From JBEOJY01 sp040275305 (lineage in GTDB: Bacteria; Pseudomonadota; Alphaproteobacteria; UBA9219), in contig JBEOJY010000002.1 of the NCBI GenBank assembly GCA_040275305.1, positions 1 to 48,452 of the forward strand: DNA of 48,452 nucleotides. Direction: 5' to 3'. The notes beneath the pieces were generated by a model. That model searched no databases. It was not told the origin of the DNA and saw nothing but the letters and a program-made list of their open reading frames with translations. Each line of letters begins with the position of its first letter. Within the stretch, counting starts at the first letter, position 1. Shown one piece after another: positions 42,096 through 48,452 of the stretch. Both the position numbers and the translations under genes were made by a program.

Positions 42096-44213
42096 ATGTT
42101 TCAAGTTTATCGCAAAGAAATGGAATGGGGCGGCAGGAAGCTCGTGCTCGAAACCGGCCGCATCGCGCGTCAAGCGGATGGAGCCGTGCTAGCGACCCTC
42201 GGTGGCACGACCGTGCTTTGCACCGTGGTGGGCGCGCGCAAGCCCAAGGAAGGCGTGGATTTCTTCCCGTTGACCGTTAACTATCAGGAAAAAGCTTTCG
42301 CGGCAGGTAAAATCCCCGGCGGCTTCTTCAAACGCGAAGGCCGCCCGTCGGAGAAGGAAACGCTGGTCAGCCGCCTGATCGACCGCCCGATCCGTCCCCT
42401 GTTCCCCGAAGGCTACGCCTGCGAAACGCAAGTGATCGCGACCGTGTTGAGCCACGATCTCGAAAACGATCCCGATATTGTCGCGCTGGTCGGATGCTCC
42501 GCCGCGTTGACCATCTCCGGCATCCCGTTCCTCGGCCCCATCGCCGCCGCGCGCGTGGGCTACAAGGACGGACAGTATCTGCTGAATCCGATCGCCGCCG
42601 ATATGGAAGGCTCCGCGCTCGAACTCGTCGTCGCGGGCACTAAGGAAGGCGTGCTGATGGTGGAATCCGAAGCGCACGAACTGCCGGAAGACATCATGCT
42701 CAGCGCTGTAATGTTCGGATACAACGGCTTCCAGCCTGTGATCGACCTCATCATCGCGCTGGCGGAAATGTGCGCCAAGGAACCGCGCGACCTGCCGCCC
42801 GCCGCATGGGACCGCAAGGCTCTGCAAGACAAGCTGAAAACCTTGGTCGGCGCGGACCTCACGGACGCATATAACCAAACGCAGAAGCAAATCCGCTACA
42901 GCAAGCTCGACGCGCTGGAAGACAAGGCGCTGAAGAGCATCCCCGAAACCGAGTTCACAGCGAAAGCGGTGGAAACGGAAATCGAGCAGCTCAAATACGA
43001 CCACGTCCGCGCGATGATCCTCGACACCGGACGCCGCATCGACGGGCGCGACACCAAGACCGTTCGCCCCATCACCTGCGAAGTCGGCATCCTCCCGCGC
43101 GCGCATGGCTCCGCCTTGTTCACGCGCGGCGAGACGCAAGCGCTTGTCGTCACGACGCTCGGAACGGGACAAGACGAGCAAATCGTCGACGCGCTGGCGG
43201 GCGAATACCGCGAAGCCTTCATGCTGCACTACAACTTCCCGCCCTACTCGGTCGGCGAAGCGGGCCGCATGGGCAGCCCCGGACGCCGCGAAATCGGCCA
43301 CGGCAAGCTCGCATGGCGCGCGGTTCATCCGCTCCTGCCGTCGAAAGAAAAGTTCCCCTACACGATCCGCGTCGTATCGGAAATCACCGAATCCAACGGC
43401 TCCAGTTCGATGGCAACCGTCTGCGGATCGTCGCTCTCGCTGATGGATGCGGGCGTGCCGCTGTCCACGCCGGTTGCGGGCATCGCCATGGGATTGATCA
43501 AGGAGGATCGCGGCTTTGCGGTGCTCTCCGACATTCTCGGCGATGAAGATCATCTCGGCGACATGGACTTCAAGGTCGCTGGCACGGAAAAAGGCGTGAC
43601 CTCGCTCCAGATGGATATCAAGATCACCTCGATCACCGAGGAGATCATGAAGATCGCTCTGGGACAAGCGCGCGACGGACGCCTGCACATCCTGGGCGAA
43701 ATGTCCAAAGCGCTGACGGCCTCGCGCGAAGGCGTAAGCCAGAACGCGCCGCGCATCACCACCCTGTCGATCCCGAAGGACAAAATCCGCGAAGTGATCG
43801 GCTCCGGCGGTAAAGTCATCCGCGAAATCTGCGAGACGACAGGCGCGAAGATCGACATCGAAGACGACGGCACGATTAAGGTCGCCGCCGTGGATCAGAC
43901 CGCCGCCGACGCCGCCATCGCCTGGATCAAAGGCATCGTGGCGGAGCCAGAAATCGGCGCGATCTATGTCGGCAAAGTCGTCAAGATCGTCGATTTCGGC
44001 GCCTTCGTGAACTTCCTCGGCTCGCGCGACGGCCTCGTCCACATCTCCGAAATCTCGCGTGAGCGTATCGGCAAGGTGTCTGACGTCGTCAACGTCGGCG
44101 CGGAAGTACGCGTCAAGGTCATGGGCGTCGATGATCGCGGCAAAGTCAAGCTGTCGATGAAAGCCGTCGATCAAAAAACCGGCGAAGACCTCACCAAAGC
44201 GCCGCAAGAATAA
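42096..44213 (+). CDS. pnp: Polyribonucleotide nucleotidyltransferase (PNPase)
   Basis: 705 residues, full family length. 3'-5' phosphorolytic RNA exonuclease of the RNA degradosome. Two RNase PH-like domains are seen: the first begins FQVYRKEMEWGGRKLVLETG, with GFFKREGRPSEKETL and LIDRPIRPLFPEGY; the second has RRIDGRDTKTVRPITCEVG, RAHGSALFTRGETQALV and SNGSSSMATVCGSSLSLMDA. The KH domain has VIGSGGKVIREICETTGAKI (~565-585), and the S1 domain has IYVGKVVKIVDFGAFVNFLG near 625-645. rpsO, normally the upstream neighbour, is not in the window; a GNAT and an orphan stand in its place. Confidence 0.98.
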   Translation: MFQVYRKEMEWGGRKLVLETGRIARQADGAVLATLGGTTVLCTVVGARKPKEGVDFFPLTVNYQEKAFAAGKIPGGFFKREGRPSEKETLVSRLIDRPIRPLFPEGYACETQVIATVLSHDLENDPDIVALVGCSAALTISGIPFLGPIAAARVGYKDGQYLLNPIAADMEGSALELVVAGTKEGVLMVESEAHELPEDIMLSAVMFGYNGFQPVIDLIIALAEMCAKEPRDLPPAAWDRKALQDKLKTLVGADLTDAYNQTQKQIRYSKLDALEDKALKSIPETEFTAKAVETEIEQLKYDHVRAMILDTGRRIDGRDTKTVRPITCEVGILPRAHGSALFTRGETQALVVTTLGTGQDEQIVDALAGEYREAFMLHYNFPPYSVGEAGRMGSPGRREIGHGKLAWRAVHPLLPSKEKFPYTIRVVSEITESNGSSSMATVCGSSLSLMDAGVPLSTPVAGIAMGLIKEDRGFAVLSDILGDEDHLGDMDFKVAGTEKGVTSLQMDIKITSITEEIMKIALGQARDGRLHILGEMSKALTASREGVSQNAPRITTLSIPKDKIREVIGSGGKVIREICETTGAKIDIEDDGTIKVAAVDQTAADAAIAWIKGIVAEPEIGAIYVGKVVKIVDFGAFVNFLGSRDGLVHISEISRERIGKVSDVVNVGAEVRVKVMGVDDRGKVKLSMKAVDQKTGEDLTKAPQE

Positions 44214-44247
44214 GGTCAAAGTCTCGCATTCTTCAAGACCAGACCCG

Positions 44248-44278
44248 GCGGGAAGGAGCAATCCTTCCCGCTTATTTC
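44248..44278 (+). terminator. Rho-independent terminator of pnp
   Basis: GCGGGAAGGA (44248-44257), a GCAA loop, TCCTTCCCGC (44262-44271), followed by TTATTTC. A perfect 10-bp stem. Confidence 0.85.
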
Positions 44279-44475
44279 TAATAGATCACTTGCATAACTA
44301 TTAAAATAAAGGACATGGAATGCCAGCTTATCAAAGACATAACGGGGTCTCGTCGCAATTATCATGAATTTCGGCATCACACCCATGAACCCGCCACCTC
44401 ATTATTTTGATTACTCAAGGAGTCAGATGTATACCTATCGCATGTGAAGAATTAGCAAAAAACACCAGATAGCGC

Positions 44476-44507
44476 AGCGTCACACCCGCGAAGGCGGGTG
44501 TGACGCT
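44476..44507. repeat. Dispersed palindrome, family C, full copy
   Basis: Perfect 14-bp stem AGCGTCACACCCGC / GCGGGTGTGACGCT with a GAAG loop. A shorter copy is read in frame at 36919-36944. Confidence 0.9.
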
Positions 44508-44626
44508 TGTTTTGCCGCAACCTTTTCTCGACTCTTCATATCATATGCGATGAGAATAGAAATTAATCTCTCGTTTACACATTAACACGTATTATAATGC
44601 AACAATCGTTAGTAATGGAGATGGCT

Positions 44627-46459
44627 ATGTGTAGTTTCTTGTCAAGGTTCGCTGCGTTGGTATTAATCCTCGCCGCTGCGGTTCCAATGCCCGCGCACGC
44701 ACAACATGGCCTCGTCACGCCATTCGACTGGCAGAAAGCATGGGGAACGATCAACCCTGACACAGACGTTCGCTCCGACCTTAACGACATCAAAAACGCC
44801 ATCAACGGCGCGGTCAATCGTTGTGGCATTGGAAAAACAAACTATGATTTGATTAAAGTATATACGACTGAGATTGCTGGCATAACAGTTTACCTTGTCG
44901 ATGGGGCCCCATATTTTGCGCAAGGCCAAAGCGCGACATGCGACGCCAAGCCTTGCGAAAGCGGTAGAGGGTGCATTCTCGACATCATGGGGCCCGAAAT
45001 AACAAGCACCCGTACTACGGCCTGCAAAACAGGAACTTGCAAAGAAACAGTCAATAACTACCCTTTGATTGGAGAATCATATGTTCAGGCATGGTCTGTG
45101 ATTTCAACGGATCAGTTCGCAGCCATACGCGAGGCCCGCAAAAGCCCAGCAGGGAAAAAATACAAATACATGTCCCCCAATGCGGCCTATGGCAATGTTC
45201 TTACCTATCAGCTGCAATCAAGTTGCACGATGGAAGAAATGGACATCGACAATGATGGAAATATCGGCAACGAGGAACCTTGCATCAAGTATTACCAATA
45301 CAACGGAGCGCGGTTAATCGACTTGTTCATGCCAGAAGAACCGGATGAGCTTCTTGAAAACGACACAAGATACGAACCTAAAACGGTTTACAAAGCATGG
45401 TATGGCAAAGACCCCACGACTGCTCACAATGCCTATGACAGAAGCGCAGCCGCCATAGATATTACGGCTACAACTGGCACCCATGCCACGAGTATTGACA
45501 ATACCGTCTACACCAAAGTATGGAGGGAAGGGCCAAAATCAACCGATGGCGAAACCCCGTTTGGAAGCAACCCCATAGCCCCATATCGCCTTGAGCAAGG
45601 GGCAACTCAAGCCTATCAATTTGGGCCATTTACCAAAAACACAGGAAAGAGCAACGAACAAACGATTGCCTACACCTGCGACTCCTACACCAACGCAGCA
45701 TCTGCCGAACACGCCGTGTTCGTGCCGACCGCGACTGATCAAGAATACCAGTCATTCCGGGATTCTGTCATCGCCGGAACTGTTCCCGGAGTCACCCAGA
45801 AAGATTGCGAGCGCAACTTCACAAAATGGGTTGGCAAAACAGACTGCAGCCAAGTATCCCCCCCATGCAACAGCAGCATAACTATTGTTGCGACCCGCCA
45901 ATGCCAGAGATCCAGCTCTGCGTATGGAGTATGTGGAGAGTGCGCAAGCTTGATAGATGATAAAGAAAAATTCCCCGCAGATTGGCCAAAAAACACCTGC
46001 TTCTTTAGAAGACAATGCAGCGGACCCCCTTGCAGAACAGGATCTGACTGTCTTGCCTCCCACGCCCAAGTGCTGATGGCAGACGGTTCCTATAAAACGC
46101 TCGACACTGTAAAAGTCGGAGACAAGGTCATGGGCTTCCGCAAGAACGCGCCGCTAGCGGAGCTAGTCCCTGCGACCGTGACAAGCATCACCGAAACGCC
46201 CAGAGACACGAGCAAACAACCTCTTTACGAAGTCAACGGCGTGCCGCTTACCTCCGGCCATAAGGTGCTTACCGCCAAAGGCTTGCTGGCTTCCGCCTCG
46301 AACCTGCGGACAGGCAACAAGGTCGTCGGGATTTCCGGCAATGCCGTAAAAGTTGAAAAGGCAGCACGCAACAAGGGAGAATTCGAAAAAGTCTATAGCA
46401 TAACGCTGGACAGCGCAGATGGGTTTATCGTGAACGGAATCCGCCTGCTCAGTAAGTAA
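44627..46459 (+). CDS. Secreted cysteine-rich protein with EF-hand loop and C-terminal Hint domain
   Basis: 610 residues from ATG 44627 (GGAG six bases upstream; an ATG at 44597 is less likely). Signal peptide MCSFLSRFAALVLILAAAVP and on to AHA. The body (27-470) has 18 cysteines and no known domain, but contains DIDNDGNIGNEE (~206-217), a complete calcium-binding EF-hand loop. Residues ~475-610 form a Hint (Hedgehog/intein) domain: nucleophile Cys in DCLASHAQVLMADGSYKTLD, VKVGDKVMGF, block LYEVNGVPLTSGHKV with the T..H pair, and FIVNGIRLLSK at the end. The final His-Asn of inteins is absent, so full splicing is unlikely; self-cleavage at the Cys is possible. Partner or substrate unknown. Confidence 0.8.
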   Translation: MCSFLSRFAALVLILAAAVPMPAHAQHGLVTPFDWQKAWGTINPDTDVRSDLNDIKNAINGAVNRCGIGKTNYDLIKVYTTEIAGITVYLVDGAPYFAQGQSATCDAKPCESGRGCILDIMGPEITSTRTTACKTGTCKETVNNYPLIGESYVQAWSVISTDQFAAIREARKSPAGKKYKYMSPNAAYGNVLTYQLQSSCTMEEMDIDNDGNIGNEEPCIKYYQYNGARLIDLFMPEEPDELLENDTRYEPKTVYKAWYGKDPTTAHNAYDRSAAAIDITATTGTHATSIDNTVYTKVWREGPKSTDGETPFGSNPIAPYRLEQGATQAYQFGPFTKNTGKSNEQTIAYTCDSYTNAASAEHAVFVPTATDQEYQSFRDSVIAGTVPGVTQKDCERNFTKWVGKTDCSQVSPPCNSSITIVATRQCQRSSSAYGVCGECASLIDDKEKFPADWPKNTCFFRRQCSGPPCRTGSDCLASHAQVLMADGSYKTLDTVKVGDKVMGFRKNAPLAELVPATVTSITETPRDTSKQPLYEVNGVPLTSGHKVLTAKGLLASASNLRTGNKVVGISGNAVKVEKAARNKGEFEKVYSITLDSADGFIVNGIRLLSK

Positions 46460-46495
46460 AGACGTAGACTATTTCAAAAAGTCGCAAGAAAAGAG

Positions 46496-46529
46496 CCGGA
46501 CGCTCGCGCTGCAACGCTCAAGCGTCCGG
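46496..46529 (+). terminator. Hairpin after the Hint-protein gene
   Basis: CCGGACGCT (46496-46504) pairs with AGCGTCCGG (46521-46529); TTCTCCGGTTTT follows. A moderate intrinsic terminator. Confidence 0.55.
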
Positions 46530-46603
46530 TTCTCCGGTTTTATCAAGCCAAAAAAGTACGAACTAACTTTCCGCCCCCTACACCTCGCCGCAGGATCGCG
46601 CCA

Positions 46604-47242
46604 ATGTCGCCATATCTTCGCCTTCTATCGCTGTGTATAGGAATTGTGATATTAGGTTCCACAATGCCCGTCCTCGCCCAAGCTGACATAAAATATAATC
46701 CAGAAGAGCGCTATCTCATACCCAATGCGGAAGACAACGAGGGCGCGAACGATGTCACGATCAACCCCATCGAAGCAACCGACCTTCCAGAAGTACTTGC
46801 GACCAAACTTCGCAATACCCTTAAAGAGTGCACGAAAGACAATCCCCCGATCGAGAAACTGAAGCTTTACAGCTACACGTCGCAGCAAACGCGCAAAAAA
46901 CACAGACTTCCCAACGTTTTAGTCGATTTCTCCGCGCTGTCAGGCGGCAACATGCAACCTTGCTACCAGCCTTACGTATTATGCCAGGACAAATCTTGCC
47001 AATTGCTCGGCTACATTAATACAGGAGATGAAACCGCCTGGGATCTCGGCTTCTCTATACCCATCTTGTTCTGGACTACGGAATCGAAAGAAATAATGGG
47101 AGAAAAAGGCCATCAGAGAACTTACTTCAAAATCTCCTCAGACACGCCAAATTGTGAAGAATTCCAAGGCAAACTCAGGGATGGCGTTTGCGAGCAATCC
47201 TACGAATGGCGCAGCAAGGATCTCAGTCTGGCACAGCCTTAG
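46604..47242 (+). CDS. Small secreted cysteine-containing protein, unknown function
   Basis: 212 residues with a signal peptide (MSPYLRLLSLCIGIVILGST then MPVLAQA). The mature part has six cysteines (KECTKD, QPCYQ, LCQDKSCQ, PNCEE, GVCEQ), which suggests disulfide folding outside the cytoplasm. LFWTTESKEIMGEKG and aromatic pairs indicate a beta-rich domain. No family recognised. It follows the Hint protein in the same direction. Both are Cys-rich and secreted, so they may act together. It ends 51 bases before the IS5 copy B. Confidence 0.72.
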   Translation: MSPYLRLLSLCIGIVILGSTMPVLAQADIKYNPEERYLIPNAEDNEGANDVTINPIEATDLPEVLATKLRNTLKECTKDNPPIEKLKLYSYTSQQTRKKHRLPNVLVDFSALSGGNMQPCYQPYVLCQDKSCQLLGYINTGDETAWDLGFSIPILFWTTESKEIMGEKGHQRTYFKISSDTPNCEEFQGKLRDGVCEQSYEWRSKDLSLAQP

Positions 47243-47289
47243 AACCTGTTTTGGGCTGCGGCTTATCTGGAATGACTCAGCTTCACCTT

Positions 47290-47293
47290 ATGC
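47290..47293. other. Target-site duplication, left copy (ATGC)
   Basis: ATGC at 47290-47293 matches ATGC at 48087-48090, flanking the terminal repeats of the IS5-family copy B. A 4-bp duplication is usual for many IS5-family elements. Confidence 0.75.
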
Positions 47294-48086
47294 AGTCCCC
47301 CGTGAAATATTCTCAAACTCTGCACAGCAGCTAGGTATTCAAGCAAAACAGAGTGGAAGGCTTTGCAAGAAAGGCACGGTTATTGGGAAGATTCCTTGCG
47401 AAATGAGTATGCGGATTCCAAAAACTTTCGGAGTGTGATTCCCTTTCGGCGCGGCGAAAAGCCAAGGCGAAAGGGAGCATGAAGCCGAGAGAGCGGATGG
47501 AAACGGGGCAGACGGACATGTTCCGTTCGCGGCTGGATCAGATTATCGACATGGATCACGCGCTGGTGAAGCTGGCGCGGCGGATCGACTGGGCGCACAT
47601 GAGCGCGACGTTTGGCGCGGTGTACAAGGACGGCGTGGGCCAACCGCCGTTGCCGACGCGGCTGATGACGGGGCTGGAGGATAAGTTCCATGACCTGATG
47701 ACGCTGGCGATCAAGGTGAAGCATCAAGAATAGCGCCAGCGCAGTCGGCGTCAGTCTCGACCGAGGCCATGTCGACGAAGGCTACAAAGGCCACAACTAT
47801 CCAAACAAGTTCAAAATCTGGATCACGGGCCAAGCCAAGCGCGTCACGAAAACCATTAAACGCGAAATGAAACGCCGCGCCGCCGTCGAACCCGTCATCG
47901 GCCACGTCAAAGCCGAGCACCGTCTGGGCCGCAACTACCTTCACCATCTCCAAGGCGACAAAATCCACCCCATCCTCGCCGCCGCTGGCTTCAACTTCCA
48001 CCTCCTTCTCAGGTGGCTCGAAACCTTTTTGCGCCTCTGCGCCCTACGCTTGGCTCGCGCTTAAAACCCATTCTTCACAGGGGACT
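47294..48086 (+). mobile_element. IS5-family element, copy B, internally deleted (793 bp)
   Basis: Both terminal repeats remain: AGTCCCCCGTGAA at the left (47294-47306) and its complement AGTCCCCTGTGAA read from 48086 inward, with one mismatch. ATGC duplications flank it. The first ~350 bases match copy A (6878 on). The transposase gene retains its start and its C-terminal part but lacks the middle, including catalytic residues, so the element is a non-autonomous relic. It could still be mobilised in trans by a full copy elsewhere. Confidence 0.88.
47479..48064 (+). pseudogene. IS5-family transposase, internally deleted and frameshifted
   Basis: The N-terminal frame (ATG 47479) reads MKPRERMETGQTDMF, LDQIIDMDHALVKLARRIDW and then diverges after PPLPTRLMTG, stopping at 47733. 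The C-terminal frame resumes near 47732 in another phase with VSLDRGHVDEGYKGHNYPNK, ITGQAKRVTKTIKREMKRRA, AVEPVIGHVKAEHRLGRNYL and AAAGFNFHLLLRWLE, the standard IS5-group C-terminus. The middle ~250 residues are missing. A short stretch (EDKFHDLMTLAIKVKHQE) at the junction is not obviously IS5. Confidence 0.88.
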
Positions 48087-48452
48087 ATGCACAATCCTGA
48101 CGGAAGGAATGGGATAGTTCTTCGCCGCGAATTTCGCTTTTGCGTTGCCTTCGCTGTAATAAAGATAAGGATCGGAAAGATTGGTAATCTTGTCGCGCGG
48201 AATCGCTTTCATTCCGGCGAAAAGATAGACGGTTTCGTCGCTGATAGCCCATGGATAAGGCACGTCGCTGTTGCCGAGCGCCGAGAAGAATTGCCGCACG
48301 GCGCTCTTGGCCGTGAACCGCGCGATAAGCTCGCCGATGAAGTAATAGACATTGCCATGCGCGTGGATCAACAGGCTGTTGCCGATTGGTTGATAGGTCC
48401 CGTATTTCTTGAGAAGAGACTTGTCCGTGATCCCTCCCGTGAACACTTTCAG
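48075..48452 (-). CDS. 5'-truncated protein of unknown function, 3' end extended by the IS terminal repeat
   Basis: The minus-strand frame is open to the window edge, so the gene starts beyond 48452. The GTG at 48446 is not a likely start. Visible landmarks: GGITDKSLLKKYGTYQPIGN, SLLIHAHGNVYYFIGELIAR, FFSALGNSDVPYPWAISDE and YPIPSVRIVH. The final Ser-Pro-Leu and stop come from the terminal repeat of the IS5 copy B. If the element and one ATGC are removed, the codon after VRIVH is TAA, so the protein has gained only three residues. No family recognised. Confidence 0.7.
   Translation of the reverse strand: MKVFTGGITDKSLLKKYGTYQPIGNSLLIHAHGNVYYFIGELIARFTAKSAVRQFFSALGNSDVPYPWAISDETVYLFAGMKAIPRDKITNLSDPYLYYSEGNAKAKFAAKNYPIPSVRIVHSPL
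48087..48090. other. Target-site duplication, right copy (ATGC)
   Basis: Pairs with 47290-47293 on the other side of the IS5-family copy B. Confidence 0.75.

Larger units (their letters stand above)
44214..44626. other. Intergenic region after pnp
   Basis: 413 bases without a gene. It holds the pnp terminator (44248-44278), a perfect 32-base palindrome (44476-44507), and an AT-rich stretch with TATAAT at 44593-44598 and the GGAG ribosome site (44617-44620) of the next gene. No -35 at a suitable distance was found. Confidence 0.7.

Noticed and set aside
42189..44261. 690-codon open frame on the minus strand opposite pnp
   Set aside because: Exactly antisense to pnp with Asp/His/Arg-biased composition typical of shadow frames; pnp is certain.
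44574..44598. TTTACA and TATAAT as a promoter for the Hint-protein gene
   Set aside because: The spacer is only 13 bases, too short; only the -10-like box is noted.
6878..48086. A classical composite transposon bounded by IS5 copies A and B
   Set aside because: The 40-kb interior holds essential genes (def, fmt, ispG, purM, pnp), both copies are defective and copy B has its own target duplication, so it inserted singly.
1..48452. tRNA, rRNA, CRISPR arrays, prophage genes or a replication origin
   Set aside because: Intergenic regions were read for tRNA-like T-arms, regular direct repeats, phage genes and DnaA-box clusters; none convincing was found by eye.

Overview
The window looks like chromosomal DNA of a GC-rich alphaproteobacterium. 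The evidence is the gene content and gene order: a short HdaA-type DnaA paralogue next to an AI-2E family transporter and a DUF2066 protein divergent from purM, and def/fmt/truA as a run. The exact order (Rhodospirillales-like, Micavibrionales-like or other) cannot be fixed from sequence alone. No rRNA, tRNA, CRISPR array or phage structural gene was seen.

Layout. 1-1306: a 5'-truncated protein with an HELVHH zinc-protease-like motif and a small secreted protein. 1483-6672: an exopolysaccharide (EPS) export module with an outer-membrane beta-barrel, a short Wza-type export protein, a Wzc-type tyrosine autokinase and a small membrane-anchored helical protein, but no glycosyltransferase. 6815-7981: an insertion-sequence graveyard with a frameshifted IS5-family copy, an IS200/IS605 relic and a 64-bp inverted repeat, followed by the 3' remnant of a proline-rich ORF. 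7986-12677 (minus): truA, fmt, a YraQ-type permease, def and ispG. 12806-13732 (plus): an orphan gene with a 10-C tract. 13729-20532 (minus): a GT2 glycosyltransferase, a GT-B-like fragment protein, hdaA, an AI-2E transporter, a small membrane protein, a UPF0145 protein and a long DUF2066 protein. 20707-27722 (plus): purM, then a second EPS block (GH5 lipoprotein, O-antigen-polymerase-like protein, FemAB/GNAT-like protein, TupA-like ATP-grasp, GT2), mostly coupled by ATGA overlaps. 27838-37383 (plus): a compact type IV pilus/MSHA/type II secretion-like operon with secretin, two pilin-like proteins, GspE/PilB ATPase, GspF/PilC platform, a PilM-PilN-like fusion, a PilO-like protein and a small exported protein. 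37414-44213: a metF-like gene, acetolactate synthase large subunit, a repeat-rich island with a GNAT gene and an orphan, then pnp. 44627-47242: two secreted cysteine-rich proteins, one with an EF-hand loop and a C-terminal Hint domain. 47294-48086: an internally deleted IS5-family copy with a 4-bp target duplication, inserted at the very end of a minus-strand gene that runs off the window.

How the parts may work together. The two EPS blocks are probably complementary: synthesis and polymerisation genes at 21.8-27.7 kb, export and chain-length control at 1.5-6.7 kb. The pilus/secretion-like operon lies directly downstream of the second EPS block behind its own candidate promoter. The Cys-rich pilin-like protein and the Cys-rich Hint/EF-hand protein are candidate surface or exported partners of that machine; this is inference.

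The most unusual features are: dispersed palindromic repeats read in frame as protein in three different genes (pilin-like, exported protein, GNAT); a homopolymeric C tract able to switch an orphan gene; the Hint/EF-hand secreted protein; a promoter-driven, structured, purine-rich transcript candidate at 40.56-40.80 kb; and an IS that landed exactly in front of a stop codon and supplies a new one.
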